Shown in pieces: positions 31,015 to 43,100 of a stretch of DNA of 64,000 bases; within the stretch, counting starts at the first letter, position 1, and each line of letters opens with the position of its first letter. The notes under the pieces were generated by a model. That model was not told the origin of the DNA. It worked only from the letters and a program-made list of their open reading frames with translations, and did no database searches. The position numbers and the translations under genes were made by a program. Source of the DNA: Guillardia theta CCMP2712 (Eukaryota > Cryptophyceae > Pyrenomonadales > Geminigeraceae); the NCBI RefSeq assembly GCF_000315625.1, contig NW_005434587.1, forward strand, positions 18,386-82,385. Direction: 5' to 3'.

Positions 31015-34000
31015 GATTTTGTGACGTCCTCAACCTCGATGCCAGAAATGGTTCCAGTCCCTGCTGGGAGTGAAGTGAGGGAGAGGAGGAGGCTTGCTCT
31101 TGCCCGGGGTCGCCGTTGCCATCTTCTGCGGGCGGAGAGGTCAGGGGAAGATCTAGCAGCAGCAAGTTTCACCGTGAGCGCCTCATGCATCCTCTTGTAT
31201 GGCCCGCGACCTGAGGAAGAGACTGAGCAGAGAAGTTCCAAGGAGAGGGAGGGAGGAGGGCGGAGAGAGAAGGGGAGAGGGAGGAGCCGGGGGAGGAGGG
31301 AGGATAGACCTGTATCTCGTCGCAGGGCATCTTCTAGACCGCGAGGAAGGTTTGCATTCTAGACATACTCGTCAGCCGATCGCGACGGCTCACAAGGACA
31401 GACCTGAGTGTCTCCTCCGCTGCTTCGCTCCCTCCTGTCCCCCTCTTGCGAGGAGATCCTCTCACGCCTTTCATCCCCCCGGTCTCCCCTCCCCATGTCA
31501 CTTCCTCCCTCCTCCGCCTCCCTCCTCGTCCGCCATCGCCCTGCAGGAGCCTCTTCTTCATCATCTCTCTCTCTCCTGCTAGTCATTCTGTCGTCCCTTC
31601 CTCCCGCTCCTCCCTCGCTCCCTCGCTCTCCCTCGCCGTCCCTCCTATCTTCCCTTCCTCGCCCGCCAGCCCCTTTGAAGTTCACGTCCTCGTTCTGCAG
31701 CATCACGTCAGCAAGAGGAAGCCGAGAGGGCAAGGCTCCTCGCCTCATAGCCGGATCGATACGCCTCTGCCAGCGCTTTCTTGAAGTTCTCCTGCTTGCA
31801 CGTGAGGATCGTGGAGGAAGGAGGTGCGGGAGGAGGAATGCAGTCAGAGAAGGAGAACAAAGTGCAGAGACGAGAGGAAAGGTGGAGAGACAGGGGCGAG
31901 GGGAACAGGGCGGAGGAAAAGTAGGAAGGAGGAGGAGGAGGAGGAGGTCCAGGAGGACGGAGGAGGCGGGAAGGGAAGCAAGAAGGAGGAGTGGGCTACT
32001 TCTCTTGTACTGTAATGTCCATCCTCCTTCAGTCTGTGATCGAGAGGCCCTCCAGCCGCTCGCTCCTTCACGACCTTCATCACCAAGTCAATAAGAGGGC
32101 GGCACAAGGAGGAGCAGGAGAAGGAGCAGAAGAAGGTGGAGCAGGAGAAGGTGGAGGAGGGAGGGGGGGGGGGGGAAGGTATCATCACCAGATGGCCATT
32201 CTCGGCCTCTCCGACCCTATCGCTTCCTCCTCCCCTCCTCTACCTCAAGGACTTGGTGGTGGATTTTTGTCGCCTCATCCTTCAGCTTTCCTATCTGCAA
32301 AGGGTACCATGTCAGTCGTTCCCCTTGCCCCCCGTCTCCTCCACCACCTTCTCGTCCACTTCAGGAGCTTCGTCGTTTTCCTGCGACAGGATTTACATCA
32401 CAACGGGAAAAATTCACTTTCACCTCCTCTTCTCTTCCCCCTCCAGCCTTGCGTTTCAGATCTTCAAACGCCCTCTTTGCATCTCTGACCGCGTTCTCCT
32501 GAATCACGAGGTTCAGCAACGGAACACAACTCCAAGAACAACAAGTTGAATGCAACAAGTCAACAGCACAGAGTCTTTGTCGCCAGCTTCACATGTCCCA
32601 TCACAGAGTTCTCACCTTCATCTTCACGTTGTTGATCCCGTCGTTGACCGTCGCCTCAGCCTCCCTCTCCTCTCCGATGTCACGATTGAGCTGATCCTCC
32701 GCCTGCCCCGTATTTCTCAGCTCCTCCCTCCCTCTCTCAGTCCCTCCATGTTCCCTCTCCTCTTCCCCCTCCTCCCCTCCCCTCCCCTCCTGTGACCTTC
32801 TTGGCCAATCGAGCCTTGGCAGCTGCCAGCGCCGCCAGCCTGAGGGACATCAAAGGGACATTAAAGGACGAGAGCAAAGCCTCCTCCTCACTTTTGTGCC
32901 TCCTTGGCCGCCTCTTTGGCTGCCTTCTTCGCGTACACCTTCAGGAAGAGCTTTCAGGGATGACAGTGACAGCTGGGCGAGGAGAGGAGGAGGGAGGACG
33001 AAGGGAGGACGAAGGGAGCCAGCGAGGGAGGGAGCGATGGAGGAGGGAACATAGAGCAGGAGAATCATGGTCCACACAGATTTGACGGGAAAAGGGAAAG
33101 ATGTTTGGAGTGTAAATACAGGGGGGAGGAAAGGGCTGAGGGAAGGAGCAAGCGCAATGGAGGGAAAAGAAAACTCACCTTCTGCCTGGAAGCATCCTGC
33201 TCTTTGGTGTATAACATCTTTGTCTTCTCTTCAAGGATCGAGATCAACCTGGTAAGAATTGAGCGATCATGTTCCCTCTCAACATCTCTCATCGTCACTT
33301 CTTCCGGATCATATGAGCTTCTCTCTCCTTCTCCTCCGCAACTTTGTCCAGTCGGAAAGCTTCCTCCGACTGCCCGAGCCCGTCAAGATGGAGAGAGGAA
33401 GGGAGCAAGGGGAACCTTTCTCTTCGAGTCCTGCATCTTGTTTCTCGCAACCAGCTTCAGCTTGTCAGCTTCATCTTCAGCATTCTGCACGTGGAGGTTC
33501 AGCAAGGGAGCTGACACGAGCAGTCATGTTCTCACTCGCGCAGACTTGAAGAGCTCTGGTATCTTCGCTGCCTCTTTCGCCGCTGCTGCCTTCACTAGCA
33601 CGATCTTCTGCTCCTCCTCCTGCGCCTTCTCGTTGAAGGTTCCCTGCGCTCTGCCATGATGGAACGTCGCAGGGGTCGGAGGGTCAGACTCACTGCTTCG
33701 CTCTCCAGGTTCATGATGTCTTCCTTCGCCTTGTCGGCCTTGGCGCTGTCGTTGTCGCTGGTGGAGCTCGAAGTCTGAGGAGGAGTCAGGTGCCAGTAGC
33801 AAGCTCTCCCCCCTACCTTCTCCTCCTCCTTGATATGTTTCAGCTCCTTCTGAGCGTCCTGCACTGCCTTGTCTGCCTTGTCGAGATCCTCCTGCCGCCT
33901 CCCCAAGATCGCCTTCTTCTTCAGCAGCTCCGCCTTCGTCTGATCCTCCCGCGCCGAGCTCGACAGCTTCACGGCATTCACCTTGTGCGAGAGCGCATGC

Positions 34001-34233
34001 ATCTTTCGCTTCGCCGCGTCCACGAGCTGCCGCTCGGCCTCCTTCTGCATGTCTTGCATGGACGAATCCGACCCGACGCTGCTTGACTGTAGCTCCACTT
34101 GGAGGTTCTCAGAGCCATGGTCGTGGAGGACAAGCATCGCAACGATGATCATAGAAAGGCAGGAGAACGCGGCAACATGCGCTGCCGACCTCGAACCAAC
34201 TTGTTGAAAAGCGTGAGACGAATGAGTTTGCAT
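31015..34233 (-). CDS. Long coiled-coil protein with N-terminal membrane anchor
   Basis: The ATG at 34233 (MQTHSSHAFQQVG) is followed by a membrane segment (FSCLSMIIVAMLVLHD) and then Ala/Lys/Glu-rich helix through many short exons: MQDMQKEAERQLVDAAKRKM, AILGRRQEDLDKADKAV, EEEQKIVLVKAAAAKEAAK, LKVYAKKAAKEAAKEAQK (near 32910), LAALAAAKARLAKK, DIGEEREAEATVNDGINNV (near 32650), VIQENAVRDAKRAFEDL (near 32480), ENFKKALAEAYRSGYEAR (near 31770) and KRMHEALT (near 31180). Exon edges and the 3' end are approximate. It resembles no single named family; a membrane-tethered or endomembrane-lumen filament protein is possible. The introns are pyrimidine-rich and crowded with AG/GT pairs, so short plus-strand reading frames here are shadows. 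Confidence 0.6.
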
Positions 34234-35154
34234 ATTGAGAGTGATCAGAATCACCTCTAGTTGACATGATGTTTTCTTGAGCCAGCGGGTGTGTCTGATC
34301 AGAAGGCAAAGAGATTCGAGCGATAAGACATCTGTCTCCAAAGTCACTGACTGATCGGTCACTCCGATGACAAATTCGTCCTTGATTGATCACATGCCAC
34401 GATCACCTTGTTCATACTCATTTGCTCTCTCACGCATATGTTTTCTCTTTCCTTTCTATTTCTGCCTTCAGTCGTGCTCTGCTCGCCAGTGTGATTTCTT
34501 CCCTTCCTTTCCCTCCTTTCCCTCTCTCCCTCCCTCCCTCCCACTTCTATCTTTCGCTCTTCTCCCTTGCTCTTCTCTCTCCTGTCCTCTCCTTCCTGTC
34601 CTCTCCTGTCCTCTCCTGTCCTCTCCTGTCCTCTCCTGTCCTCTCCTGTCCTCTCCTGTCCTCTCCTCTTCTTCTCCTGCCTTCGTCCTGATCCTTGTCC
34701 TGACCGTCGTCCAGATCATCGTCATCATCCAGATGGGCATGAGCGGGGAAGAGGTTTTCAGTGGATGAGCGGGGATGTGGTCATAGCTCTGAAAGCGGCA
34801 AATTCTTAGGTGCATGCAGGGGGAGAGGGAGAGGAGGAGGAGGAGGAGGGGGAGGAGGAGGGGGAGGAGGAGGGGGAGGAGGGGAAGAAGGATAGAAGTA
34901 GTTGGAAGGGCAAGAAGATGTTGAGCCAGGAATAGAGACGAGAAAGGGCCTCTGAGAGGAGTCTGTGGTTTGCGCTTGTGAGTGCTGGAACGTTACGGTT
35001 ATTCTTGAGTGTGCAAAGCGTGAAGAAGGCAGCGATATGGAGTGTGTTTGTCTGATGGACGATTCTTTCATTAGATTATGCATGGTTTCGTTCCAGTGTA
35101 TTCCACTCGATTCCCTAACGCACATTCATCCAGAAACTGTCTTGTGTACCTGCC
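34234..35154. other. Intergenic region with microsatellites
   Basis: A divergent gap between the two coiled-coil genes. Contains a 10-bp tandem repeat (34581-34670) and a (GGA/GGG)n tract (about 34820-34885). No exon was recognised. Confidence 0.6.
34581..34670. repeat. 10-bp tandem repeat CTCTCCTGTC
   Basis: Seven or more near-perfect head-to-tail copies of CTCTCCTGTC. Repeat units abut with no spacers. Confidence 0.95.
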
Positions 35155-36118
35155 ATGGTAAAGATCAGTTCGTATTCCTACTCCTGGACGGGCTCAAATG
35201 TGGTGATGAAACGTTTCGCGTTCAAACCCAATGATCAACTAACGAGCAATGAGCAGAGCCCCGATGTGACAGCAAAAGAAGAAGCGCCTGACAAGTTGGA
35301 ACCGAAGCTGGAGAAGCTTCATGGCACCATGTTGCAAGAATTTCTGATTCTTCAGGCGAAACGAGCGCAAGCAGAGACGGAGCAGGTGAAACGAGCGCTG
35401 GCCGTAGCAGAGAAGGACAGGAACAGGCTCTATCAAGAGAACAACGAGTTGCTTGTGCAGCTTGAGAGTACAAGGGAAGAGCTCGGTGATCTGCAACAGA
35501 AGTATTCAAACCTGAGAGAGTGGGCGGCGATCATGTATGCAAACCTGCTCAAAGAGGAAGTAGAGGACGCGAGACAGTCTCGTGAGTTCTCTTGCTCCTG
35601 CTCTCCCATGTCCCTGACAACCAGTCGCAGACGTCAGCGAGGACACGCTAGAGCGGACGAGGCAGTGGGTCATAAGCAGCAGTCAGGCGCAGTTGGAGGA
35701 GGAGGAGCGTGCGAGAGGACTATGGGAAGGAACTTCACGGGCATCACTTGTCGAGGAGCTGCTGTCTCTCCCTGCAGACTCGTCAGCGGCATCGCAAGGG
35801 GAGGAGGAGGAGGAGGAGGAAGAGGAAGTGAAGACGTGGGGGGTCAGGGGAGCGAGCTCTGTGTGGGATGTAGAGTGTGTACAGGACGCGGCTCATCGCG
35901 TCGCGTCCAACGACGCGGACGGGCTGGCATGCCAGGGAGATGGGAGGAAGCCATACAGGGAGGAGGTGACGAGTCACTCGCAGCAGGAGAAGTGGAAGGC
36001 AAGGAAGGAGACTGGCTCTAGCCTCACTGCCCCGACGCTGCTGCGAAGCTTGATGGAACGTCAGTTCATCCCTAAACCTCGAGGAGAAACTTCCATGGAT
36101 GCGATCGGATACTTTTAG
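35155..36118 (+). CDS. Coiled-coil protein, unknown function
   Basis: Two exons (35155-35581 and 35625-36118) join through a Leu codon (ARQS-L-ADVSEDTLERTRQW). Residues around 60-150 form a strong coiled coil (LQAKRAQAETEQVKRALAVA, NNELLVQLESTREELGDLQQ). The second half is acidic (poly-Glu near 35805-35830) and ends RGETSMDAIGYF. No known domain was recognised. The start is the first ATG of the frame; an upstream exon is possible. The stop is 43 bp from the stop of the convergent EML-type gene. Confidence 0.65.
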
Positions 36119-36161
36119 TGAAGCTCCTCCTCTATCTCTGCTCTCTCCTCCGTCTCCTTCT

Positions 36162-36623
36162 CTACTTGGCCTTCCCCTTTCGCCCGACAGTCCTGCGGAA
36201 TCTGATCAGAAGAAGCATGCAAGGAGAGGAGAGGAGAGGAAGAAGGTGAAGGAGGACGGGAGAGGAAGAAGGAAGAGAGGAGAAGAGTAGGGGGAGGTAG
36301 TTGTACATGTTCAAACTGCGCAGCCACATCTCGTAGTTGGGGAAAGTCATCAGGCTGTTCTCATCATGCATGATTTGCGTGTAGCCGTAGAGAGAGTCGG
36401 ACAACTTCCAGTCCTACGGGCAAGTTAAGTTCCTTCTTCTCCTGCTACAACTTTACAGTTCCTTCTTCTCCTGCTACAACTGTACTCCCTTATCAATCCC
36501 TCTCTTGTTCCCTCTCCTGACCAACCTCACCTTCACAATCTCCAAATTCCTCTCCCTCCCTCTCCATCATTGTATCAGTGTCATCATCTGCTGCTCCTGC
36601 TCCTGCTCCTGCTCCTACTCCTA

Positions 36624-36698
<75 letters not shown>

Positions 36699-37051
36699 AT
36701 CGATTGTTCGTGTTCAAACCTTGATCCTCTCCATCTCATTCACTTCGTCGTTGTACAAGATGCGCATCTTCCATTCAGTCAGCGCTCGCAACAATACCTC
36801 CGCCTGCTCCCACCTGCCGCTCGGGATCGATATGGCCGTAAAGCAGGTACTCGTCGTCCTTCTCGAGACGAAATCGGACGCGCTAGGCAGGGGAAAACCA
36901 GGTGAATGAAAGAAAGAGAGGAGAAGGAGTTGGTGGCAGTAGGGGGAGCAGGAGCAGGAGCAGGTGGAGCAGGTGGAGCGGGAGCGGAAGGGGGAGGGGG
37001 AGAACGAGGAGGATTAAGAGCAGTAGGAGGAAGAGAAGGACAAGGACAAGG

Positions 37052-37084
<33 letters not shown>

Positions 37085-39593
37085 TGGTGGGTGGAGAAGG
37101 AGGAGGAAGAGGAGGACGATGACGACGACGACGAGGAGGAGGAGGAGGAGGGGGACGAGGAGGAGGAGAACGAGGAGGAGGAAGAGGAGAACGAGGAGGA
37201 GGAGGAGGAGGAGGAAGACGAGGACGAGGACGAGGAGGAGAACGAGGAGGAGGAGGAGGAGGAGGAGGAGGAGGACGAGGAGGAGGACGAGGAGGACGAG
37301 GACGAGGACGAGGAGGGGAAGGAGGACGAGGAGGAGAACGAGGAGGAGGAGCAATACCCTGAAGAGTTTCTCGATGTCGTACATGGAAGTTTGCTCATTG
37401 GGGTCTCCAGCTGAGATGTAAAGGAAGTGTTTGCTTCCACTCTGCTCCCACTGCGTCAGAAAACTTGCGATCCCACTTGTTGTGCAGCTCACTTTCCCCC
37501 TCAGACAGTCAGGAGAATAGTAAGAATCGTCCAACTCCTTCCACTCATAGTTGGTGATCTGTACAGGAAAGAATCATCGGACAAGAGAAAACGTTTCGCC
37601 GCAAAGTCTCACCCTGTCCTTCTCTCGGACAGCTTTCCTCATCGAGAGAGCAGAACGAAAATGGCTCACGTCACACACAAACTTCTCCCTCCTCCTCCTC
37701 CTCCTCCTCCTCCTCCTCCTCCTCCTCCTCCTCCTCCTCCTCCTCCTCCTCCTCCTCCTCCACCTGTCACGAAATTCTCCGAGGCCTGCGCAAGTCTCAG
37801 CAGCTACACGATGACTGGCAATCAGCAGCACCTCGACGCTCCCTTTCAAAGATTGTTTGATGCGGAAGCAGGCGGGAGTTATCAGCCCAGCTTCGATCAG
37901 CTCCCTGCTCCATCCTTATCCTCTGCCTCGCTCCTCCCCCATCCTTACCTGTAGGACAGGAAGAAGTTTCTCCCACAGCCGTACAGATCGCAAACTTCAT
38001 CCGCTTCCTCTTGTGTCTGGCGACTTGTGACGATGGTGAACATGAAGTCAAAGTCCTTGCCTTGAAGACAACCGTAGCCCATCGAGATGAGATCGGCCGC
38101 CCTGTCTCACTGTTTGCCAAGAATTACTATGACCTCATCATCATAATCATCGTCGTCGCCATCGTCATCGTGATTTTTATCATGATCACAATTTGCAATA
38201 TCATGTTTTTTCAGACCTGTCCGGGAAGAACTTCCCTTCATTTGCAGCTCCACTGTTGCAAATGAATATCACGGACTCGAGGCATTTGATCCAAGAAGTA
38301 TGGGAGAGGCAGCAGAAGCAGATGTGAGAAGGAGGAGCAGGAGCAGGAGAAGGAGCAGGAGCAACTTGTCAACGCCCTCGCATATATACAGAGAAGGAGG
38401 AGCAGGAGCAGGAGGAGAAGCAGGAGGAGGAGGAGGAGGAGGAGCATCAGGAGAAGCTTTCAATCTGTTGACACCTGGCGAAGACTTGAACAGAAACGAT
38501 TGTTCTGGCATCATGACGTCACTTCAGGCATCTAATTGAATGCACGTTACCTGTTGGGAACATCCGCTGAGCGATTGGGATTCTGAGAGAGAAGGAGTGA
38601 GGAGAGCAAAAAAGTGAAGGAGGAGGAACTACAAATTTCGACAGAGCGATGTGCTTCAAGACACTTCGTCTCGCAGAGATCTGTTCGTCTAATCCGCAAT
38701 TCCGAAGATGCTGAACACAAGTGACAGTCAGAGAATGAAACAGCTGGGCAGAGAGGCTGAACGAAAAGCTGGGAAAAGGGAAACAAGACAGGAAGAAGGG
38801 AAGAAAGCAAACACCAGACGAGGAATATGGTATGAAAATGAAGAAAAGACTTGACCTGATTGACAAGATCCAAGTTTTTCTTCCATTCTTCAGCCGTCTC
38901 GTTCAAGTCTTTGTCCTTCATCACCCTCTCTCCTCTCGAATTCTCAATCTCAGCTATTGTATTGACGTCGACCTGTTTTCCTTGAGTTGGAACAAAAAGT
39001 CAAACGTAGCTCTTACCTTGAGCATCTCCATGAAATACTCTTTGAGGTATTCTTTCAGAGTGTAGTCATCTGCAGCCTGTCATACTTGGAACAAGACGAA
39101 GTCAAGACGCACCGAGCAAGAAATTCCCTGCTTCATCTTTGCCATCAGGGAGGTTTTGCACATAAACCTGCCAACACGATCAGTGTTTCAGCATATCAAC
39201 TAGTTTCTGTCCACAAGGCTGTCGGATGTTTGTCACCTTGTTTGGAATGACATGTCTCCACTGAAAAATTGATACATCTCTGCCTCCTACACTGATGACA
39301 TAATCATCGTCGTAAGTGAACCTGGCGTCCATAACCTGCTCTCACGTGAGAAACAGGAAGTGATTGATACACGTTCAAGTGTGCATACATGCGATCCATG
39401 GCCGAGGTAGCTTCGAAATGCTTGTTTGAAGCCGAAAACCGGATACCTGTCAAAATTAGAACTGAAAACAAGGGCAACAAAACAATGGCAAGGAAAAGTC
39501 GTCCTCGACATCATCATGATGATAATCATGATGATAATCATGATGATAATCATGATGATAATCATGATGATGATGATGATGATCATCATCATC

Positions 39594-39648
<55 letters not shown>

Positions 39649-40111
39649 TGATCATGATCATCATTGTGTATCTCCATGTCAAACTTCATTGCAACTCTCA
39701 TCTGCAGTAATTGCATTTACCGGAACAACTTCACACGTCCATCATCCTGAGCGCTGACCAACACCTTGATTATGTATCGTCATCTCACAGACTCGCAATC
39801 ATCTTCATCTCCTCCACCTGATGACCCCAAGTAGGGTTGTCGCCCTCGCCAGGGTAGATCGGAGTCAAGTGCTTGTCGATGGGAATGCTGAGAGAAGAGA
39901 ACATGTGTCATTGTCATGGTATGACAACCAACATCATATCAAGAACATCAACAGACTTGTGGTGGACTGTCTTATGTCTCAATTACTTCACCTCGATGCT
40001 GTCGGAACATATCCAGGCGTCCACGGCCATGGCGAAGGATTCGGTCCGCCATGGCAAGGCGCCCATGGAGGAACCTGACATGCACATATATAAGTAGCGG
40101 CGGCGGCGGCA

Positions 40112-40142
<31 letters not shown>

Positions 40143-43100
40143 TGCATATCACTCACTCTTGACTTTGAGAGGTCAACAGTGTTGATGTCTGTTGCGTTGG
40201 AGCCGCAAGCCCAGATACTGTTGGACCAAGATGTCAAAACTTGACTTGTTCTCGATGCAGCGCACAGCGATTTACCTCTTCACCGACCATCCGAGTTTGC
40301 ATGTTTGAGTTTGAAACCTTTTGACAGAGCACTCCTGCGTCGATGTGTTCAACTTGCCGAGGGGAAGTTGCCCAAAAAGAATCTACAAGTTGATTTCAGA
40401 TGTTTGTTTGATGGCTTGTCAGATGTTTGCTTCAGTAGGATTCAAAACAAGTTCTACCAACCTCATTGGACGCGCTGACCGATCTGAATATTGTGCTTTC
40501 AACATCGAAATCGACAGCGAAAACCTTGCAGAACGACTTCAATCAGATGCAGGGAGCTTGCATGGGATCGATGATACCGCGCTTGAATGATCGTTGAAGC
40601 AGCCAACCTTTATCAAAACTATCAGTCAAAAGTGGAACTAAGGCTCGATTACCCGCTTGTATGGAACACAATCTTGCACTCGAATCTCTTCATCCGTGGC
40701 GCCTGCAGCAAACACAATCGTCAAAGGACCCGACACAGCAAGACCTAAGACACACACAGACTCTATGGGCACGAATACACATGAAAGATAGGAAAAAGCA
40801 GAAAGGAAACAAAGAGAAACAGGTGCGAAGCATCACAAACCAAGTCCTTTCAGCTTCGACTTGTACAGCATCCCATCCCTCGCAGGAATCGAATCGTAAG
40901 GAACAATCGCATGCTCGTAGATGTCGATGCAACTAAGAGAAGGTTAGACAAAGTTGCTCAAGTACAAGACATCAGACTTGTCTCCGAGGCCAGCAGCCAA
41001 ATATCTGCCATTTGGGGAATAGCGAACGCAGAAGGCCTGCATGAAATGTTGGTGAGAAGACAAGAGAAAGACGGAATGAGCAACAAGGGGGGGTTGGGGC
41101 AAGATGAGAGATCGAGAAGGAAACAAGAAGGCGAGAAGAGAAAGTTGGTGGAACAAAGAGGAGAGGAACAATGTTTGTTGTCTATCAGCAGCCATACCTG
41201 CTCGGACGATTTACGATTGGGTTCAGCCTTGGCAACCTTAACAGGGAGGAATCAGAGGAATGAACATCTTGTGTTCGGCTCTTCACCATTCTTGGCAACG
41301 GGTTGATACAACACAGTTGAATCTTGCCGAAGGCATCTTCGGGGTTGTAGAAAGGATCATCTTCTGATGCATTCTCGTCCTGTCCAGCTGCCTCCTGAGA
41401 GTGGGGTAGAGGCAGTGGCAGGAGCAGGAGCAGGAGCAGGAGACAGGAACGAGAGTGTGAGAGGACAAAGTTCAACCATAAAGTGCATTCACCGTTGAGT
41501 TGATCTCCATCCTCCATATCGAGATGTTTCCATTCTCGTGGCCGACCTGAAGACAGGGATGTCAGCTGATCGTCGTTGCCTTGAGTTCTCACAGTAAGAA
41601 TCGGCTGCTTCTTCCCAAAGACTTCCTCCTCGACCACAGGCCCATCCTGCACCCTATCACATCCACATGTACGGTAGTGCAATCCTGCCTTCTTACTCTC
41701 GTTTGTTTTGACCACCATGTGATACTCCGACAGGGATAGTATGCGTAGAAAGAATCGATCATCTCCTGCGAGGTTTCGACATCGATACGGTTGTCATGGC
41801 AGCGAAAGATGATCTCCAGGTCATACCTGGTCGTTGATGTCCCACAGTCGTACTGTGCAGTCCTTGCTCGCAGTGGCAAAGATTCTCTGGGAGAATGGTG
41901 ATGAGGAGAGGTCCCCGACAAGGCACAAACCTGGTTCGGCATCGGGGCAACAGCATCGACATCGCACATGTGGCCATTCATCAAGACTTTCTTTCCACAA
42001 ACAGCAAGCTGACGACATTGATTTCATGTTAAAGACGAAGAGAGAAAGAAGTTTTCTTTACCTGCCACGGGCATGTGATAGCTGAAGACTCGTTTCCAGA
42101 TTTCTGCGCATGAAGTGAACAACACATAAAGGAAAGGATTGCGAGAAACAGACATGTCGATATCCCGGTTGCGAGGGATCGAAAGCTTGATAGGAGTAAA
42201 CAGCAACCGGAATGTGACCTGAACAGGAGACAGTTTTTGTCAAACATTATCATGTGTGGTTGTGACCGCAGCACCTTTGGCAGCGCCATTCTTCCCTTTG
42301 AAAGCTTCCACTTTCTCATGTTTCCACCTTGACATGTGCTTTGAGATTTGACCTCGATGTTCATCTTCTTCTCACCATATTTGATTGCTCAATGAACCCT
42401 TCTCAGTGTTGGCAGAGTAACCTTCGATCTTAGAAAGGCAGATCAGCTTGAAAGAACTATTTGAAAGAAGATTGAACAAAACTATTCACCTGATAGTCTC
42501 CTCCAAGGCCTTTGCTAGCCCATGAACCATTCTTAGCGACCTATTACGCAGCGTCAACTCCAATCCCACCTTACAACCATGTTCGATGTCGCATTCATAT
42601 CATCATCAAACCGTTTTCTATCGCCAGTCATCATTTTCACCATCATCTCCTTCATCGCGTCCTTTCTCATCATCATCGCTATAACTTGTATTCTCATCAT
42701 CTCAACCTTGACCGCTACAATCATCTCCACTCCCTCCCATCATCATCATTTCCATCATCTCATGACGAAGAGCACCTTCGCAAATCCCAGCGCCAGGATG
42801 GAATTCATGGTTGTTCCCAGGAGCAGCACGCCTTCGCATTTGAGGTCTGCAAAGCTCATATGTGTGGCAGGGGCTCCACAAACTCCTCTTTCGTCCTGTG
42901 GGAAGATCACGCACACAGGTAATCATGATCTCAGGTGTTGAGGACCCTGTTCTCGACGAAGGCATCGTCTGTCATCTTCTTCAAGATCTCTGGCGAGGTT
43001 GTCCAGTCCATGCTCCGACCTGCGATCATGATGAGACGAGGAGGAGGTGAGGCACAGCAGCGGCACCTGCCAGCTTCTTCAAGATGTTTGGAGATCCTTT

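Noticed and set aside
31408-32094. Plus-strand 228-aa open frame
   Set aside because: Antisense to the coiled-coil gene, made of S/L/P from pyrimidine tracts; no motif or splice signals.
34581-34670. Regular repeats that could suggest a CRISPR array
   Set aside because: The 10-bp units are contiguous with no spacers and lie in eukaryotic intergenic DNA: a simple tandem repeat.
36902-37534. Several 170-250 aa open frames rich in E/D/R, S or L
   Set aside because: Produced by the GAG/GAC repeat tract in all frames; the real minus-strand exons end at the tract's borders.
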